In this document: positions 1 through 10,862 of the stretch, in pieces
How the letters are laid out: each line of letters begins with the position of its first letter
Numbering within the stretch: the first letter of the stretch is position 1
NCBI GenBank assembly: GCA_021613375.1
Contig: CM038726.1
Span: 6,113,877-6,177,876 of the forward strand
DNA length: 64,000 nucleotides
Direction: 5' to 3'
Source: Megaleporinus macrocephalus
Lineage: Eukaryota > Chordata > Actinopteri > Characiformes > Anostomidae
Translations under genes and position numbers: made by a program
Notes under the pieces: model-generated
Databases searched by the model: none
What the model was told of the DNA's origin: nothing
Seen by the model: the letters and a program-made list of their open reading frames with translations, nothing else

Positions 1-290
1 TTCCAATCTTCTCCTAAACAACCCAGTATTATTATCAGTTCTCATCTAATACCTGCTTTGACTGCTCAGTACTTCATTAAGATAAATCAAGATTGCTGCT
101 GAAGGAACTGAATACATTCATACAATGTCTGGGGCGTCCAGGAGAAATCTGGAACTACACTTTGTTCTTCAAACTGGATCAAGATCTGATCTACTTCTCT
201 CACAATAACATATTCATGTTACTTTGTATTGTATGTATGATTATTTACATCTGTTTACATCTGTTCATTTTCATATCACGTAACATGTGT
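1..290 (+). mobile_element. MITE family A, copy 1 (partial at window edge)
   Basis: This is one of four copies in the window of a short dispersed element; the others are at 10430-10822 (+), 30340-30690 (-) and 39545-40150 (-). All share a core that includes CATACAATGTCTGGGGCGTC. The left part is cut by the window edge. It has no coding capacity; the short open frame through it is incidental. This copy is the uninterrupted ('empty') version of the site where a LINE fragment sits in the 39.5-kb copy. It is assigned as a MITE because the 10430 copy has clear terminal inverted repeats. Confidence 0.75.
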
Positions 291-304
291 CCTCACTGAT
301 TCTG

Positions 305-682
305 TTTGAAGACTGTATGTGCTGGCTCTGAGGCCGGTCGGGCCTTTGGCGGTCTCCCTGGTGCGGAAGTGTTGGGTAACCCGAGCTGGGGTCTGATTTA
401 TGCCGGGTACACCATGTTCACGCGGAACTCTGAGTATAAGATATCAGCGGTATGAGGGAAACGGATAGCGGATCCAGGTCATTGGGGTGGTCATCATCGC
501 GGTCAGCGTGTCCTGATGAGTCCGGCAGCTGTGTAAACGCAGCACTTTCACACCAGCTCCGCTTCTCTCACTCCCACGCTCGCTGCCAAGCCCAACCAGA
601 CGGGAGCGGCCAGACCTCTGACGTCAGACCCGGCAGGTGCGCATCATGACCAGGTGTTGGGGGGGCAACAGACCTTGAGCTA
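305..682 (+). other. GC-rich block, possible exon(s) of an unassigned gene
   Basis: This stretch is much richer in G+C than its AT-rich surroundings. It can be read as two open segments. The first ends near 450 (...NSEYKISA) just before a GTATGA donor-like site. The second starts near 549 after a GCAG acceptor-like site and runs in frame to a TAG at about 680-682, rich in A, P and T. A short hydrophobic run (VIGVVIIAVSV) is readable between them in another frame. I do not recognise the product. It may be the 3' end of a neighbouring gene, a decayed pseudogene or a CpG-rich repeat. Confidence 0.22.
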
Positions 683-769
683 GTTTGCTTTATACAGCAA
701 AAGAATGTCCAGAAAAGGGCCACTGAGTGTCTTGCATCATTCAGTGGTTAGTAAAAACACAAGGGGTTA

Positions 770-1015
770 TGAAAAACATATATGTCCATTTTTGTCCATT
801 TTTGTCCATTTTGTCCATTTTCCTTTTTTTAATATCAATTAAAAAGGACAGCTGCCGTCTACATTGTTTAAAAGTTTTATGATGAATGGACCACTAGAAA
901 TGCTCAAAAATAGCTTGTAAAAACATCTGGTTCCATTGACTTACATTAAAAGTAACAGTTTTTGTCCTCTCCTGTAAAGTTGCCATTTCATACTTGTTTC
1001 TCTTTGGCCCACAGC
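770..1015 (-). mobile_element. MITE family B fragment
   Basis: This segment contains the family-B hallmarks seen at many sites here: 'ATGAATGGACCA(C/A)TAGAAATGCTC', 'CTGGTTCCATTGACTTACAT' and 'CTCCTGTAAAGTTGC'. Better preserved copies (55735-55986) have inverted ends of the form ATATCGTYGCTGTC. This copy lacks clean ends. Confidence 0.6.
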
Positions 1016-1859
1016 GTTGTTGTGTTGATGCTGGTAAAATATAAGTAGGGACTATTTTGCTGTACACTACCTTGCATGTATCTCTACGCCACACATGTGT
1101 TTCAAGGCTTTAAGGTTTTAAGCCAGAACCTACTCAAAGCTATAGCAAGTGAATGTCTTACTATGGCCATTGAACTTCATCTGGTTTCCAACCCAACCAT
1201 TGTGAACACACCTGTAAGGTTTTGGGTTATACAGGAATTCTGGAAACATCGTTGGAGAAGGTCTTATTAGATGTTCACTGTAGTCAACCAGGTCGTAAAC
1301 ACGGGATTATAGGACTAAAAATAAAGTAAAACCAATATGGCTGACTATTAATAAGTGATGGGTATTAGTAGTAGTAGTAACCTCTACTTCTAAATACTCT
1401 ACTTGTCAAAGTTTTGAGTTTTGAAACAAGGCCTATGGACCAGGCACCTGGGCCCCAGATAGATAGGTAGCCTGAAGCTGTTCCTCTGCTGAGCCATGAC
1501 ATTGGACGGGCGGCAAAGCAGAGGCCGAGACAGGCGCCTCTTTCCCTCTCAGTCCTTGTGCATGACATACCTCACACTTGACTTTGAGGCTAATTTGAAT
1601 GATGCGCTCTTGGATTCCCGGGTGCAGCATCACAGGGGACTGAAATAATGATCTCCTGGTGTTCGGGCCAATGCTCAGGCGGTCAGGAGCTCACAGATCT
1701 TTTCTCGCCTGTTGGAAAGGACTGTGTTGGAAAAATGGGTTCCTCCCACGTATCAGTTGGTGCCTGGCTTCTCGTTCTGTTAACAATCGGAGGGCCTTCA
1801 TTTAGAGATCTGTGGAATCTGGGTCCAAACCCAGTTCTTATAGTAGAAGAGCAGGAGAA
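1016..1859. other. No recognised feature
   Basis: I see no gene here. One short open segment from 1735 (MGSSHVSVGAWLLVLLTIGG) resembles a signal peptide, but it is not followed by a usable splice donor of the phase scn4b needs. I do not annotate it. Confidence 0.4.
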
Positions 1860-2060
1860 CATATCATTGCTGTCCAAAGAGAAACAATGATCTTCAAAAT
1901 GGCAACTTTACAGGAGAGGACAAAAACATTATTTACTTTTAATGTAAGTCAATGGAACCAGATGTTTTTCCAAGCTATTTTGGAGCATGTCTATCGGTCC
2001 ATTCATCATGAAGTTTCGACACAGTGTAAACATGTTTTTCTTTGGACAGCGACCATGTAT
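1860..2060 (+). mobile_element. MITE family B copy with both ends
   Basis: It starts ATATCATTGCTGTCCAAAG and ends CTTTGGACAGCGACCATGTAT, so the termini are inverted repeats of each other around a roughly 200-bp noncoding core. It shares its internal sequence with the copies at 33.5, 40.3, 44.7, 52.6 and 55.7 kb. Confidence 0.75.
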
Positions 2061-2934
2061 AAACCCAGAAGACGTGTAGGTTCACCGGTGGGTTTGATAA
2101 TGAAGTAAACTAAGTGTATGTATTTGTGTTGTAGACGTGGTGACCATTGGTTCCCATTACCACCACTGTAAAACCCAGTTCACTTCAAATATCAAGCAGA
2201 CAACGTACCTCACTGCTAGTCCAAGAGAGACCTCAGTTCATTGTCCTCGCCCGGTTAGCTGCTACAGTTATCCAGTTCTCTGTTTACGCCATCTGCTGGT
2301 GTGAAAACGCCCTAAACTTACTGGTGAACCATGCAAGCCAAAGACATTTAGAGACATTGTTTCCATCAACCGAGAAAAAGATCAAGGAAATCGAGCCAGT
2401 TAATGAAACGGTACACAGCTTTGGTAGGGCGGAAGGCAATAAACACCACTGGTGAGCTCATCTTTCACGCCAAACCCATCAAGAAATTTCCTCCTGCTCT
2501 TCGTCCCATTATGTCGACTCGCTGATGCAGGCAAAACCGTTTCAATTACCAACGAATATATCGATGTTCCCGACCTGCTGTGTCCCGTTACAGCCTCTTC
2601 AGGACGTTTCGATGAGAATAAATGGCCCCCTCCCTCTTTCCATTGGACTGGACGTTCAACGGGAACTTGCAGGTCTGGCATTCCTGTTTGAGCCCATTAG
2701 GGATTCAAACCCTACGGTAGATTGGGTCGTTTGGTCCCGCCGGACTGCTGCATCCTGGGTTTCATTGTCACTTCATTCCCAGCTTCGAAAATTTACCAGC
2801 TCAGAAGAGGCTTTTGGGCGGCGTTGCTATTATTTGGCGCTTTGTGGGTTTCACTTCATAACTCTAATGTAGTTACAGCCTTGCGGACAGAGCTGGAAGT
2901 AATCAATGTCCTCCCAGACTCATACCCTGACTGC
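2061..2934. other. No recognised feature
   Basis: Several overlapping open frames of 80-115 codons occur on both strands between 2400 and 2880. None shows a recognisable domain, splice pattern or start context. I treat the region as unassigned, possibly an old repeat. Confidence 0.35.

Positions 2935-2987
<53 letters not shown>
2935..2987. repeat. (GA)n microsatellite
   Basis: About 50 bp of nearly pure GAGA dinucleotide repeat with one AAG interruption. It is followed by a further purine-rich stretch to about 3120. Confidence 0.95.
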
Positions 2988-2991
<4 letters not shown>

Positions 2992-3296
2992 GTAGCAGCA
3001 GCCCTTTTTGTGAATGGGTTTTTGCAGCATCATTGCTGCAAGACAGTGAGGGAGGGGGGAGAGAAAGAGAGGGAAATGGAAAGACAGAGGGGGAAGAGAG
3101 GAAAAGAATATGAAGGAGTCAGGAAGATACTGAGAGAACACTAAAGAGAATTAGGGGGGATAGATTGTAGATAACGCCTGGACAGCATTCTATGTAACTA
3201 GCCACTGGCAGCCTCTATGTGTGCAAGTATGTGGTCCCACTATGTTATACAATTACTCTCATGTTGCTGAAGCATCTCCAAGACATTGTCCCCGCT

Positions 3297-4257
3297 TTAA
3301 CGAGGGACGTTTTTTTTTACATAGGCCTTAATATGGTGTAATGAAGAAAACCATGTCCATTGTGTTGTTGATGTTGTTTCAGTGAAAGGCAGTGGAGAGA
3401 CTGATAAACAGCTTTCACAAACATAAACAAGGAGAATAGTTAGTGAAGCAGCGTGTGGACCAACACAGCTACCCAAAGACCCCCGCTCTGCTCTCCTCAC
3501 TTCAGTCTGGATGAGTTGGAGTGGTTCAGTAGACCACCACTGGTGAGAGACTTGACGGAGGCTGTTGGTTTGAAGCGTAGACTAAAACACAATGCAGTGC
3601 CACAGTTTCCCCACACAGGAAGTCCAAAAGCTCCAGATTATGGAGAACCGCGAGAAGAACCGTGAACGTGAACATGCGCTGGATTCTCTCCTGAGAAGGT
3701 TTAGCGTTAGCGTCAGCTGCCTCTCTTCGTTTGTGGATCCTGAAGGTGAAAGTCCAGTCTTAGTAGTGAACATACTACTTCATTAATAAAGGAGTGTGAA
3801 GCTCAGAGACACTCCCGTTCAGTGTATCTAGCTGTTTACTGAGCGTGAATGTTTCCTGCTAGAAAGCGGAGCTCCTTTAACAGACACTCTCCTTCTCCGT
3901 CAACACCAACACACAGCTTCACAACAACTCCAGCACTGTGTTCACTCTCTCCTTCACGCCTCTCTGTTCACCATTTACACTAACGTGGTGTGTGATGTCA
4001 CCGCTGATGTCAGAAATGTTGAGTTCTAGCTCAAACTGTAAAGACTGAACAGTAGCATGTTTGGCTAGCTAGCTGCTACCATTTGATGTCACCGTCTAGT
4101 CAGTTGATACAACAATGACGACCAACGTGCAGCAGGATTTTACAGAAAATCTAATAAATCTGATACTTTTAGTGATTTTTAACAACGTGTCTTAATAATT
4201 TAGAGTCATTAAACCATATTAAAGCTTACAAGTGTTACCAGCCGGGGTTCCCTTTAA
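3297..4257 (+). mobile_element. TTAA-flanked TIR element, copy 1
   Basis: About 700 bp of this segment (3330-4030) is near-identical to 60437-61140. The right end reads ...GTTACCAGCCGGGGTTCCCT followed by TTAA (4254-4257). The left end of the other copy is the exact reverse complement (TTAA then AGGGAACCCCGGCTGGTAAC at 60223), so these are terminal inverted repeats with TTAA targets. TTAA target duplication is known for piggyBac and Kolobok; the terminal AGGG favours a Kolobok-like non-autonomous element (inference). No transposase is encoded. The left end is deleted relative to copy 2. Confidence 0.7.
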
Positions 4258-4439
4258 GAAAACATTAACTTTATAGAAGACGCCAAAAACCTTCTTAAGT
4301 TTTATTGTAGGTTAATGTATAAAGGTTTTATTACAAGGGATTTCAGAGCATTTCTGTTGGTCCATTAGTCATAAAATAATTAAGGGCAGCGGGCAGATTC
4401 AAATAATGTAGAAAACTGAAAATCGACAAAAATGGAGAT

Positions 4440-5105
4440 ACATTTCAAGTCAAGTCAAGTTTATTTGTGTAGCGCTTTTTACAACAATGTTCTCTCAAAG
4501 CAGCTTTACAGAAGTTTTGAAAACACACAGTTACAACATATACCCCACAGTGAGCAAGCCAGAGGCAACAGTGGCAAGAACACCTCCCTCAGACTGGAGG
4601 AAGAAACCTTGGGAGGAACCAGACTCACAATGGGAGACCCATCCTCCTCTGATCAAACAGTATTTACAGTTTAAACTAAACACCAAAGAAAAGAGTCTCT
4701 GTTTGAAATCTGGATAGCAAAGCTTTAGAAGCTGCACAGGTAGAGGCAGTCTCTGACTGAGGCCGTCTCTGACTGAGGCAGTCTCTGACTGAGGCAGTCT
4801 CTGACTGAGGCTGTTTGTAAAGTAGGCGTGAGCTGAAACAGTCCCATCCTATCTCAAAGCTGGTGCATCTGGATGGTGTACAGTGATGTAACTGAGGTTG
4901 TAGCAGTTGACACAAATGGACAGAAGAGCTGGCTGGTGATGGTGAGAAGGAGGCCTCCAACAACTTTCAACAGACGGGAGGACAGTCATTTCCTCAGGAA
5001 AAGTAAAGAGTTAGAGTTAGTTAGGCTCGGGAGTAAGACTGTAGAGAATATGAATATTCAGAATTTTAGGGTGTGGCTGGCGACTCCGGCAGATCTAACT
5101 ATAAC
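4440..5105 (+). repeat. Dispersed repeat family C, copy 1
   Basis: It begins with the TTTATTTGTGTAGCGCTTTT type of sequence. It shares long stretches with 8543-9070, including AGTGAGCAAG, a 'GAGGCAGTCTCTGACT' reiteration and 'AAACAGTCCCATCCTATCTC'. It is noncoding. This kind of repeat is widespread in fish genomes. The 8.5-kb copy is nested inside a Tc1-like element, showing that the family has been mobile. Confidence 0.7.
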
Positions 5106-5149
5106 AGCCTAAACTAAAAGGAGAGAACCAGAAGGTAACATGGACTTGA

Positions 5150-6290
5150 GTCTTGAGTCTCTCTGCTGAGAAGCAAGCCTTGAATCAAACCTCAAATTTC
5201 TAAGGTTCAAGTGGTAGTTGACTCTTGAGTCTCTTGAGTTGAACCTTAAATCTCTGAGGGACAAACTCTACTTAATTGTAAAGTCTCTGTGCTGCACGTT
5301 AATCCTTGAATCTCTGAGAACTAGTCCATTGTCGAGTCCCTGTACTGTGAGTCAGACCATGAGTCAAGCTTCAAATCTCTGAAGTGCAAGTGGTAGTTGA
5401 CTCTGCAGTCTCTGTGCTGCGATTCGACAAATTCTAGTTGATCCTCTGTGCTGCAGGTAGAGCCCTGAATCTTCTAGGGGCAAGTGCTAGCCGAGTCTTG
5501 AGTCTCTGTGCTGAGAGTCAAGCCTTGAATCACTGAGGTGCAAGTGCTGGTTGATTCTCAAATCTCTTTGATGTGAGTCAAGCCTCGAAGCTGTGAGGTG
5601 CAAGTGCTGGTCCACGCTCGATGCTCTGTGCTGCATGTCGGGCTTGAATTTTCAAGCCGAGCCTCAAATCTCTGAAGTCAAAGGGCTAGTGGAGTCTAGA
5701 GTCTTTGAGACCGAGTCAAGTTTCAAGTCTGAGTCAAGAGTTGAGTCTTGCATCTCTAGCGAATGAGTCTGAGTTGAGTCCTAAGTTTTTGTGGTTGAAC
5801 CTCTGAGGTGCAAATCTGAGTCCCAAGTTTCTTGGGTGCAAGTTCTAGAGTCAAGAGTCAAATCTTGAGTTCCTGTAGTGCGAGTGTAACTCCAAATTGG
5901 GTCAGATTGAGTCTCAAGTCCTGAATCAGAGTCAAGTGTTGAGTCTCTGGGGTATGAGTCCAAATCGAGTCCAATCGAATCACGATTCTCTGAATTGTGA
6001 GCTTAAGCTGAGTCTCAGGTCTCAGAGGTGCCAGAATGAGTTGAGTCCCAGGTTACTGGGGTGCAAGCCCAAATAAATTCCTCAGTCTCTGGGTGCAAAT
6101 CAAGTCTCTGTGGAGCAAATCCAAGTTGAGTCTTTAGATGGGAGTCTGAGTCGAGTATCAAGTCTCTCAGGTGCAAATAACTCAAGTCTTGAGTCACTAA
6201 GAAGTGAGTCTAAGTCGTAATGCAAGTTGAGTCCGAATCAAGTTTTGACTTTCCCAAGTTTGAGTCCAAGTCAGATCTTCAGTCTCTATA
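5150..6290. repeat. Degenerate tandem repeat built on GAGTCTTGAGTCTCTG-like units
   Basis: Over 1.1 kb the words GAGTC, TTGAGTCTCTG, GAGGTGCAAGTGCTAG and CAAGTCAAGCC recur with irregular spacing of roughly 50-60 bp. The array is old and diverged. A similar short piece recurs at 6965-7060, just before scn4b exon 2. It is noncoding. Confidence 0.75.
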
Positions 6291-6299
6291 GCACTGTAG

Positions 6300-6965
6300 A
6301 GTCTAATGCTGAACATACACTAGAAGACTTTTAAAAGACTCTGAAAAGACGTTTAATAGACTAAAGTCTGACTCCCTCTCACATCTAAAGACTAGTCACA
6401 GACTTTTAGTCACAGACTAGTCACAGGCTATGACTTTGCAAAAACTGGGGGTCTTTCAGAGTCACTATTTACAAGACTGAGACCTTTTGTAGCCCCGTTC
6501 GGTTGGGATTTCGAGCGCTTCAGCGATATCTGTCCACCTGTTTTCCTTTTCCACTCTGTCGTGGTTATAAATGTGAAGACACGTCAAAGAGGCACTCTTG
6601 CTCACTCCACAGCTCCACCAGTTTCTCCTTCTTCTGTAAAGAACCACAGTTTCCAAACCCTCGCCGGACTCCCCTCCATGTCTATCTTCTTTACCCGCCA
6701 AACATTCCAGAACGTTCCCGTTTGGTGGTGAACAGAGCTCTCCTATTGGTTGTCGACAATGTTCTCGTGACTATTTGCGTGAGCCAAGACTTCAGAAGAC
6801 TTTGGAACGAGAGAAAGACTGACCTAAACCAGCTGTCTTGACCACCTCACACTAAACGATGGAGATGACGAGAGCGTGACTCAGCTGTAGCAAGACTCTC
6901 ATGATTTTATTTCCACATTGGAAATTTGTCGGTAACAGTAAAATCGCTTGGTGTAAGGCTAGTAT
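6300..6965 (-). mobile_element. Harbinger-like remnant with MADF-like coding piece
   Basis: On the minus strand at 6465-6701 an open frame contains HDRVEKENRWTDIAEALEIP, which matches the second half of a MADF/Myb-like DNA-binding domain (aromatic Trp, then IA..L). MADF proteins are the accessory DNA-binding partner of PIF/Harbinger transposases. The flanks carry many GACTTTAGTC-like words. The piece is short and broken, so it is a transposon relic rather than a host gene. Confidence 0.45.
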
Positions 6966-7083
6966 AAGTTGAGTTTCTGGGGAGTCAAACTCTTGTCACG
7001 AATCTCTGAGACGAGAGTCTGAGTCTGGTTAGTTGAGTCCCAAACATAGATCTAGGTTAATAAAGTTCCTTTCTCGCTTTTAG

Positions 7084-7247
7084 GTATTTGTGGCATTCAT
7101 GCTCTGGAGATGTCCGTCGGTAAGATTCCCTTTCTGGAGGCGGTGAATGGAAGTGATGTGCTGCTGCCCTGCACCTACAGCAGCTGCATCGGCATCAAAG
7201 ACCTTTACTTCAAATGGGAGTTCAATGACAACGGCACCATGCTGAAG
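7084..7247 (+). CDS. scn4b: scn4b exon 2
   Basis: The acceptor is TTTTAG and the donor is AAG|GTACGT. The exon encodes the start of the mature protein and the first half of the Ig domain: LEMSVGK, VNGSDVLLPCTYSSC and the FKWEF core tryptophan region. Confidence 0.93.
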
Positions 7248-10200
7248 GTACGTTATTATTACTTAACTCTTGATGCTTGAATCCAAACCTTTGACCTATG
7301 CTGTATATGACGACTCCACCATCCAGTCGGATTCCACATTTACTACTGACTGCTGTCTTGTCTGATCAGGTGATTGACTCAGTGATCCCAACTGACCATG
7401 TGGAACCATCAACCATCAATATTTACCGGGAGAGGGTGGACTTTGTGGGTTCCAGCAAACACAATAACCTGTCCATAGTGCTCTGGAACGTGACGTTTGA
7501 GGACGCAGGAGAGTACACGTGCTTCGGCAAGAACCCTAAAGAGAAGGATAAGAACCACAGCGCCATCTTCACCCTATATGTGGTAGATGAATGTGAGTGA
7601 GAACAAATTGTCTATTAAATGAGAGGCATTCATAATTAAACGTACTGTCCATGTCCTTCCACTCACTGGGCACTTAATTAGAAAGCCCTTCCTTGTACTT
7701 GTCCTCACTGGTCACTTCATTAGCGACATCTCCTTTGTACTTCCACTTTTTGGTCACTTATATGGACAAAAGTATTTGGACACACCTCTTAATCACTGAA
7801 TTCAGGTGATTAATTAAATATCATTGCCACAGGTGTATAAAATCCAGCAGCTAGCCATGCAGTCTGGAGCATTCTAAAGATCTTACTAGTATTCCAGTGT
7901 GGTACTGTAGTAGTATGCCATGGCTGCAGCTGCATAAAAGCACAATACAGAGTGTCAGACGGAGTAAAGCTCCGACATTGGACTCTGGAGCAGCGAGTAC
8001 GTGTTCTGTGGAGTGACCAATCACTCTTCTTTATATGGCAGTCTGATAAATGAGTCTGGGTTTGGAGAACACTAGGAGAACGTTACCTGCAAGACTGCAC
8101 TGTGACTAAAAAAAAGTAAGGTTTGGTGGAGGAGGGATGATGCTATGGGGGTGTTTTTCAAGGGTGAGCTGAGGACCCTTAATTCAAGTGAAGGGAAATC
8201 TTAAAGCTTCTGACATTTTAGATTGTATAATTCCAACCTTGCGGGAACAGTTAGGGGAAGAACCTTCTCTGTTCCAGCATGACTGACTGTGTTCCAGTGA
8301 ACATAGCAGCTCCATACAGGCTGGTTGGGTAAGTTTAGTGTGGAAGAACTTGACTGACCCACACAGAGTCTTGACATCAACCCCATCCAATACCTTTGAG
8401 ATGAACTAGAATGGAGATCCAGGCCAACGTCATGGTCTGATGTCACAAAACGTTCTTCAGGACAATTGGTCAAACATTCCCACAGACACACCAAAATCTT
8501 GTAGAAAACCTTCCCAGAAGAGTGGAAACTGACCAACCCCATATTCATTCAATTCAATTTGAGTTTATTTGTATAGCTCTTTTTGTCTCAAAGCAGCTTT
8601 ACAGAGTTTTGAAAACAGACAGTTACAACATATATCCCCCAGTGAGCAAGAACACCTCCGTCTGGAGGAAGAAACCTTGGCAGGAACCAAGACTCACAAG
8701 GGGAGACCCGTCCTCCTCTGGTCAAACAGTATTTACAGTTTAAACTAAATACCAAATAAAAGAGTCTCTGTTTGAAAGCTGGATGGCAAAGCTTTAGAAG
8801 GTGCACAGGTAGAGGCAGTCTCTGACTGAGGCAGTCTCTGACTCTGAATCTTTATGTAAAGTGGGCGTGAGCTGAAACAGTCCCATCCTATCTCAATGTT
8901 TGTACATCTGGATGGCACAGTGATGTAACTGAGGGTGTAGCAGTTGACACTAATGGACAGGAGAGCTGGCTGGTGATGGATGAGGAGTAGGCCCTCATGG
9001 TCAGTCCTCTAACAGCGTTTTACAGACGGTAGGACAGTCATTACCTCAGGAACAGTAAGAAGAGAAAGTTATATTAATGCCTATGGATTTTAAGTGGGAT
9101 TTCACAGAAGCTCCTGTAGGCATCCCAATACTTTTGTCCATATAGTGTACATATCATGAACTGGACATCACATAGCTACTCACTTTATACTCTTATACTA
9201 CATTTTGTTATTGGACAAGTTGTTTGCTTGGTTAATGAAACGACAGTGGGATTACATGAGCAACAGTGGACTGAATCAAGCAAGGAATGTCGAAAACCAG
9301 AAATTATACTGTGAATATATTCTGAATATGTTGAACACATTTAGGACAGAATATAATTCAGAATATAATCCTTTTCAACACATTTTGCCCAACCCTGCAA
9401 TAATCTGCTATAGAACTAATATAACGTATTGCTAGAAAGTATTGCACGAGTACTGCATATGCTGCTAGAACACTCGGTTCAGGCTACGCTTATGGACGTT
9501 CTAAGTACATGGTCAGTGTTTTCACTGCTAGTATTCTGTCTCTTAGTAAGGGTCGTGGACAACACTCTGACCCTCATCATCGTCTCTTGTGTTGGAGGCT
9601 TCATAGCCCTGCTGATGATCTTCATGCTGCTCAAGAACTTCACGCTCTTCGTCCTCGCCAAGCTTGAGGAGAAAAAGTGAGCTTGCTTGTTTATGTTATA
9701 GGCAAATGAAATATATTAAAAATGTATTATTATATATATAATGTCTGAAAACTGAATTTATAGAATCAAACTTGAGAATATTGAATGAAAATCTGAATAC
9801 ATGGAATGAAACTTGAGAATATAGAATGAAATTCTCAATATATGGAATGAAACTTGAAAATATAGAATGAAATTCTCAATATATAAAATAAAACTTAAGA
9901 ATATAGAATAAAATTCTCAATATATAATATAAAATGTGAGAATATAGAATGAAATTCTCAATATATAGAATGAAACTTGAGAATATGGATTGAAACTTGA
10001 GAATGTGGATTAAAACTTGGGAATATAGAATGAAAGTCTCAATATATGGAATGAAACTTGAGAATATAGAATGAAAGTCTCAATATATGGAATGAAACTT
10101 GAGAATATAGAATGAAATTCTCAATATATGGAATGAAACTTGAGAATATAGAATGAAATTCTCAATATATGGAATAAAACTTGAGAATATGGATTGAAAC

Positions 10201-10289
10201 TTGGGAATATAGAAGTCTGAATATATGGAAGTTTCTCAAGTTTCATTCCATATATTCAGAGTTTTCAGTCAATATATGTATAATTATTT

Positions 10290-10370
<81 letters not shown>

Positions 10371-10824
10371 ATGAACATTGATATATATGGAATGAACATC
10401 TATCTATTTTTCTATCATTCTATATTGAGCTGTGCAAAGGTTTTAGTCACTTGGGGACATGGTTATCTTTAAAAAGCTATTATTTCCAAACGGAAAACTT
10501 TTATTTACTAAAACACTTCATTTACATATGTCAGTGTGTTTATTTAACCCTTTCTAAGCTTCTCCTTCTATAAACAACCCAGTATTATTATCAGTTCTCA
10601 TCTAATACCTACTTTGACTGCTCAGTACCTTATTAAGCTAAATCAAGATTACTGCTGAAAGAACTGAACACATTCATACAATGTCTGGGGCGTCCAGGAA
10701 AAATCCGGAACCTAACTTTGTTCTTCAAACTGGAGCTCAAGATATTCATTATGTACATCTGTTCTAATGATATCTGGTGTTCTTACTATTGCTAAGATAA
10801 TGTGCCTAAGACTTTTGCACAGAA

Positions 10825-10862
<38 letters not shown>

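Noticed and set aside
1735..1820. scn4b signal-peptide exon
   Set aside because: MGSSHVSVGAWLLVLLTIGG is signal-like, but no phase-1 GT donor follows at a sensible place.
2400..2872. Overlapping open frames of 80-115 codons
   Set aside because: Present on both strands, no domain, no splice context; likely chance or old repeat.
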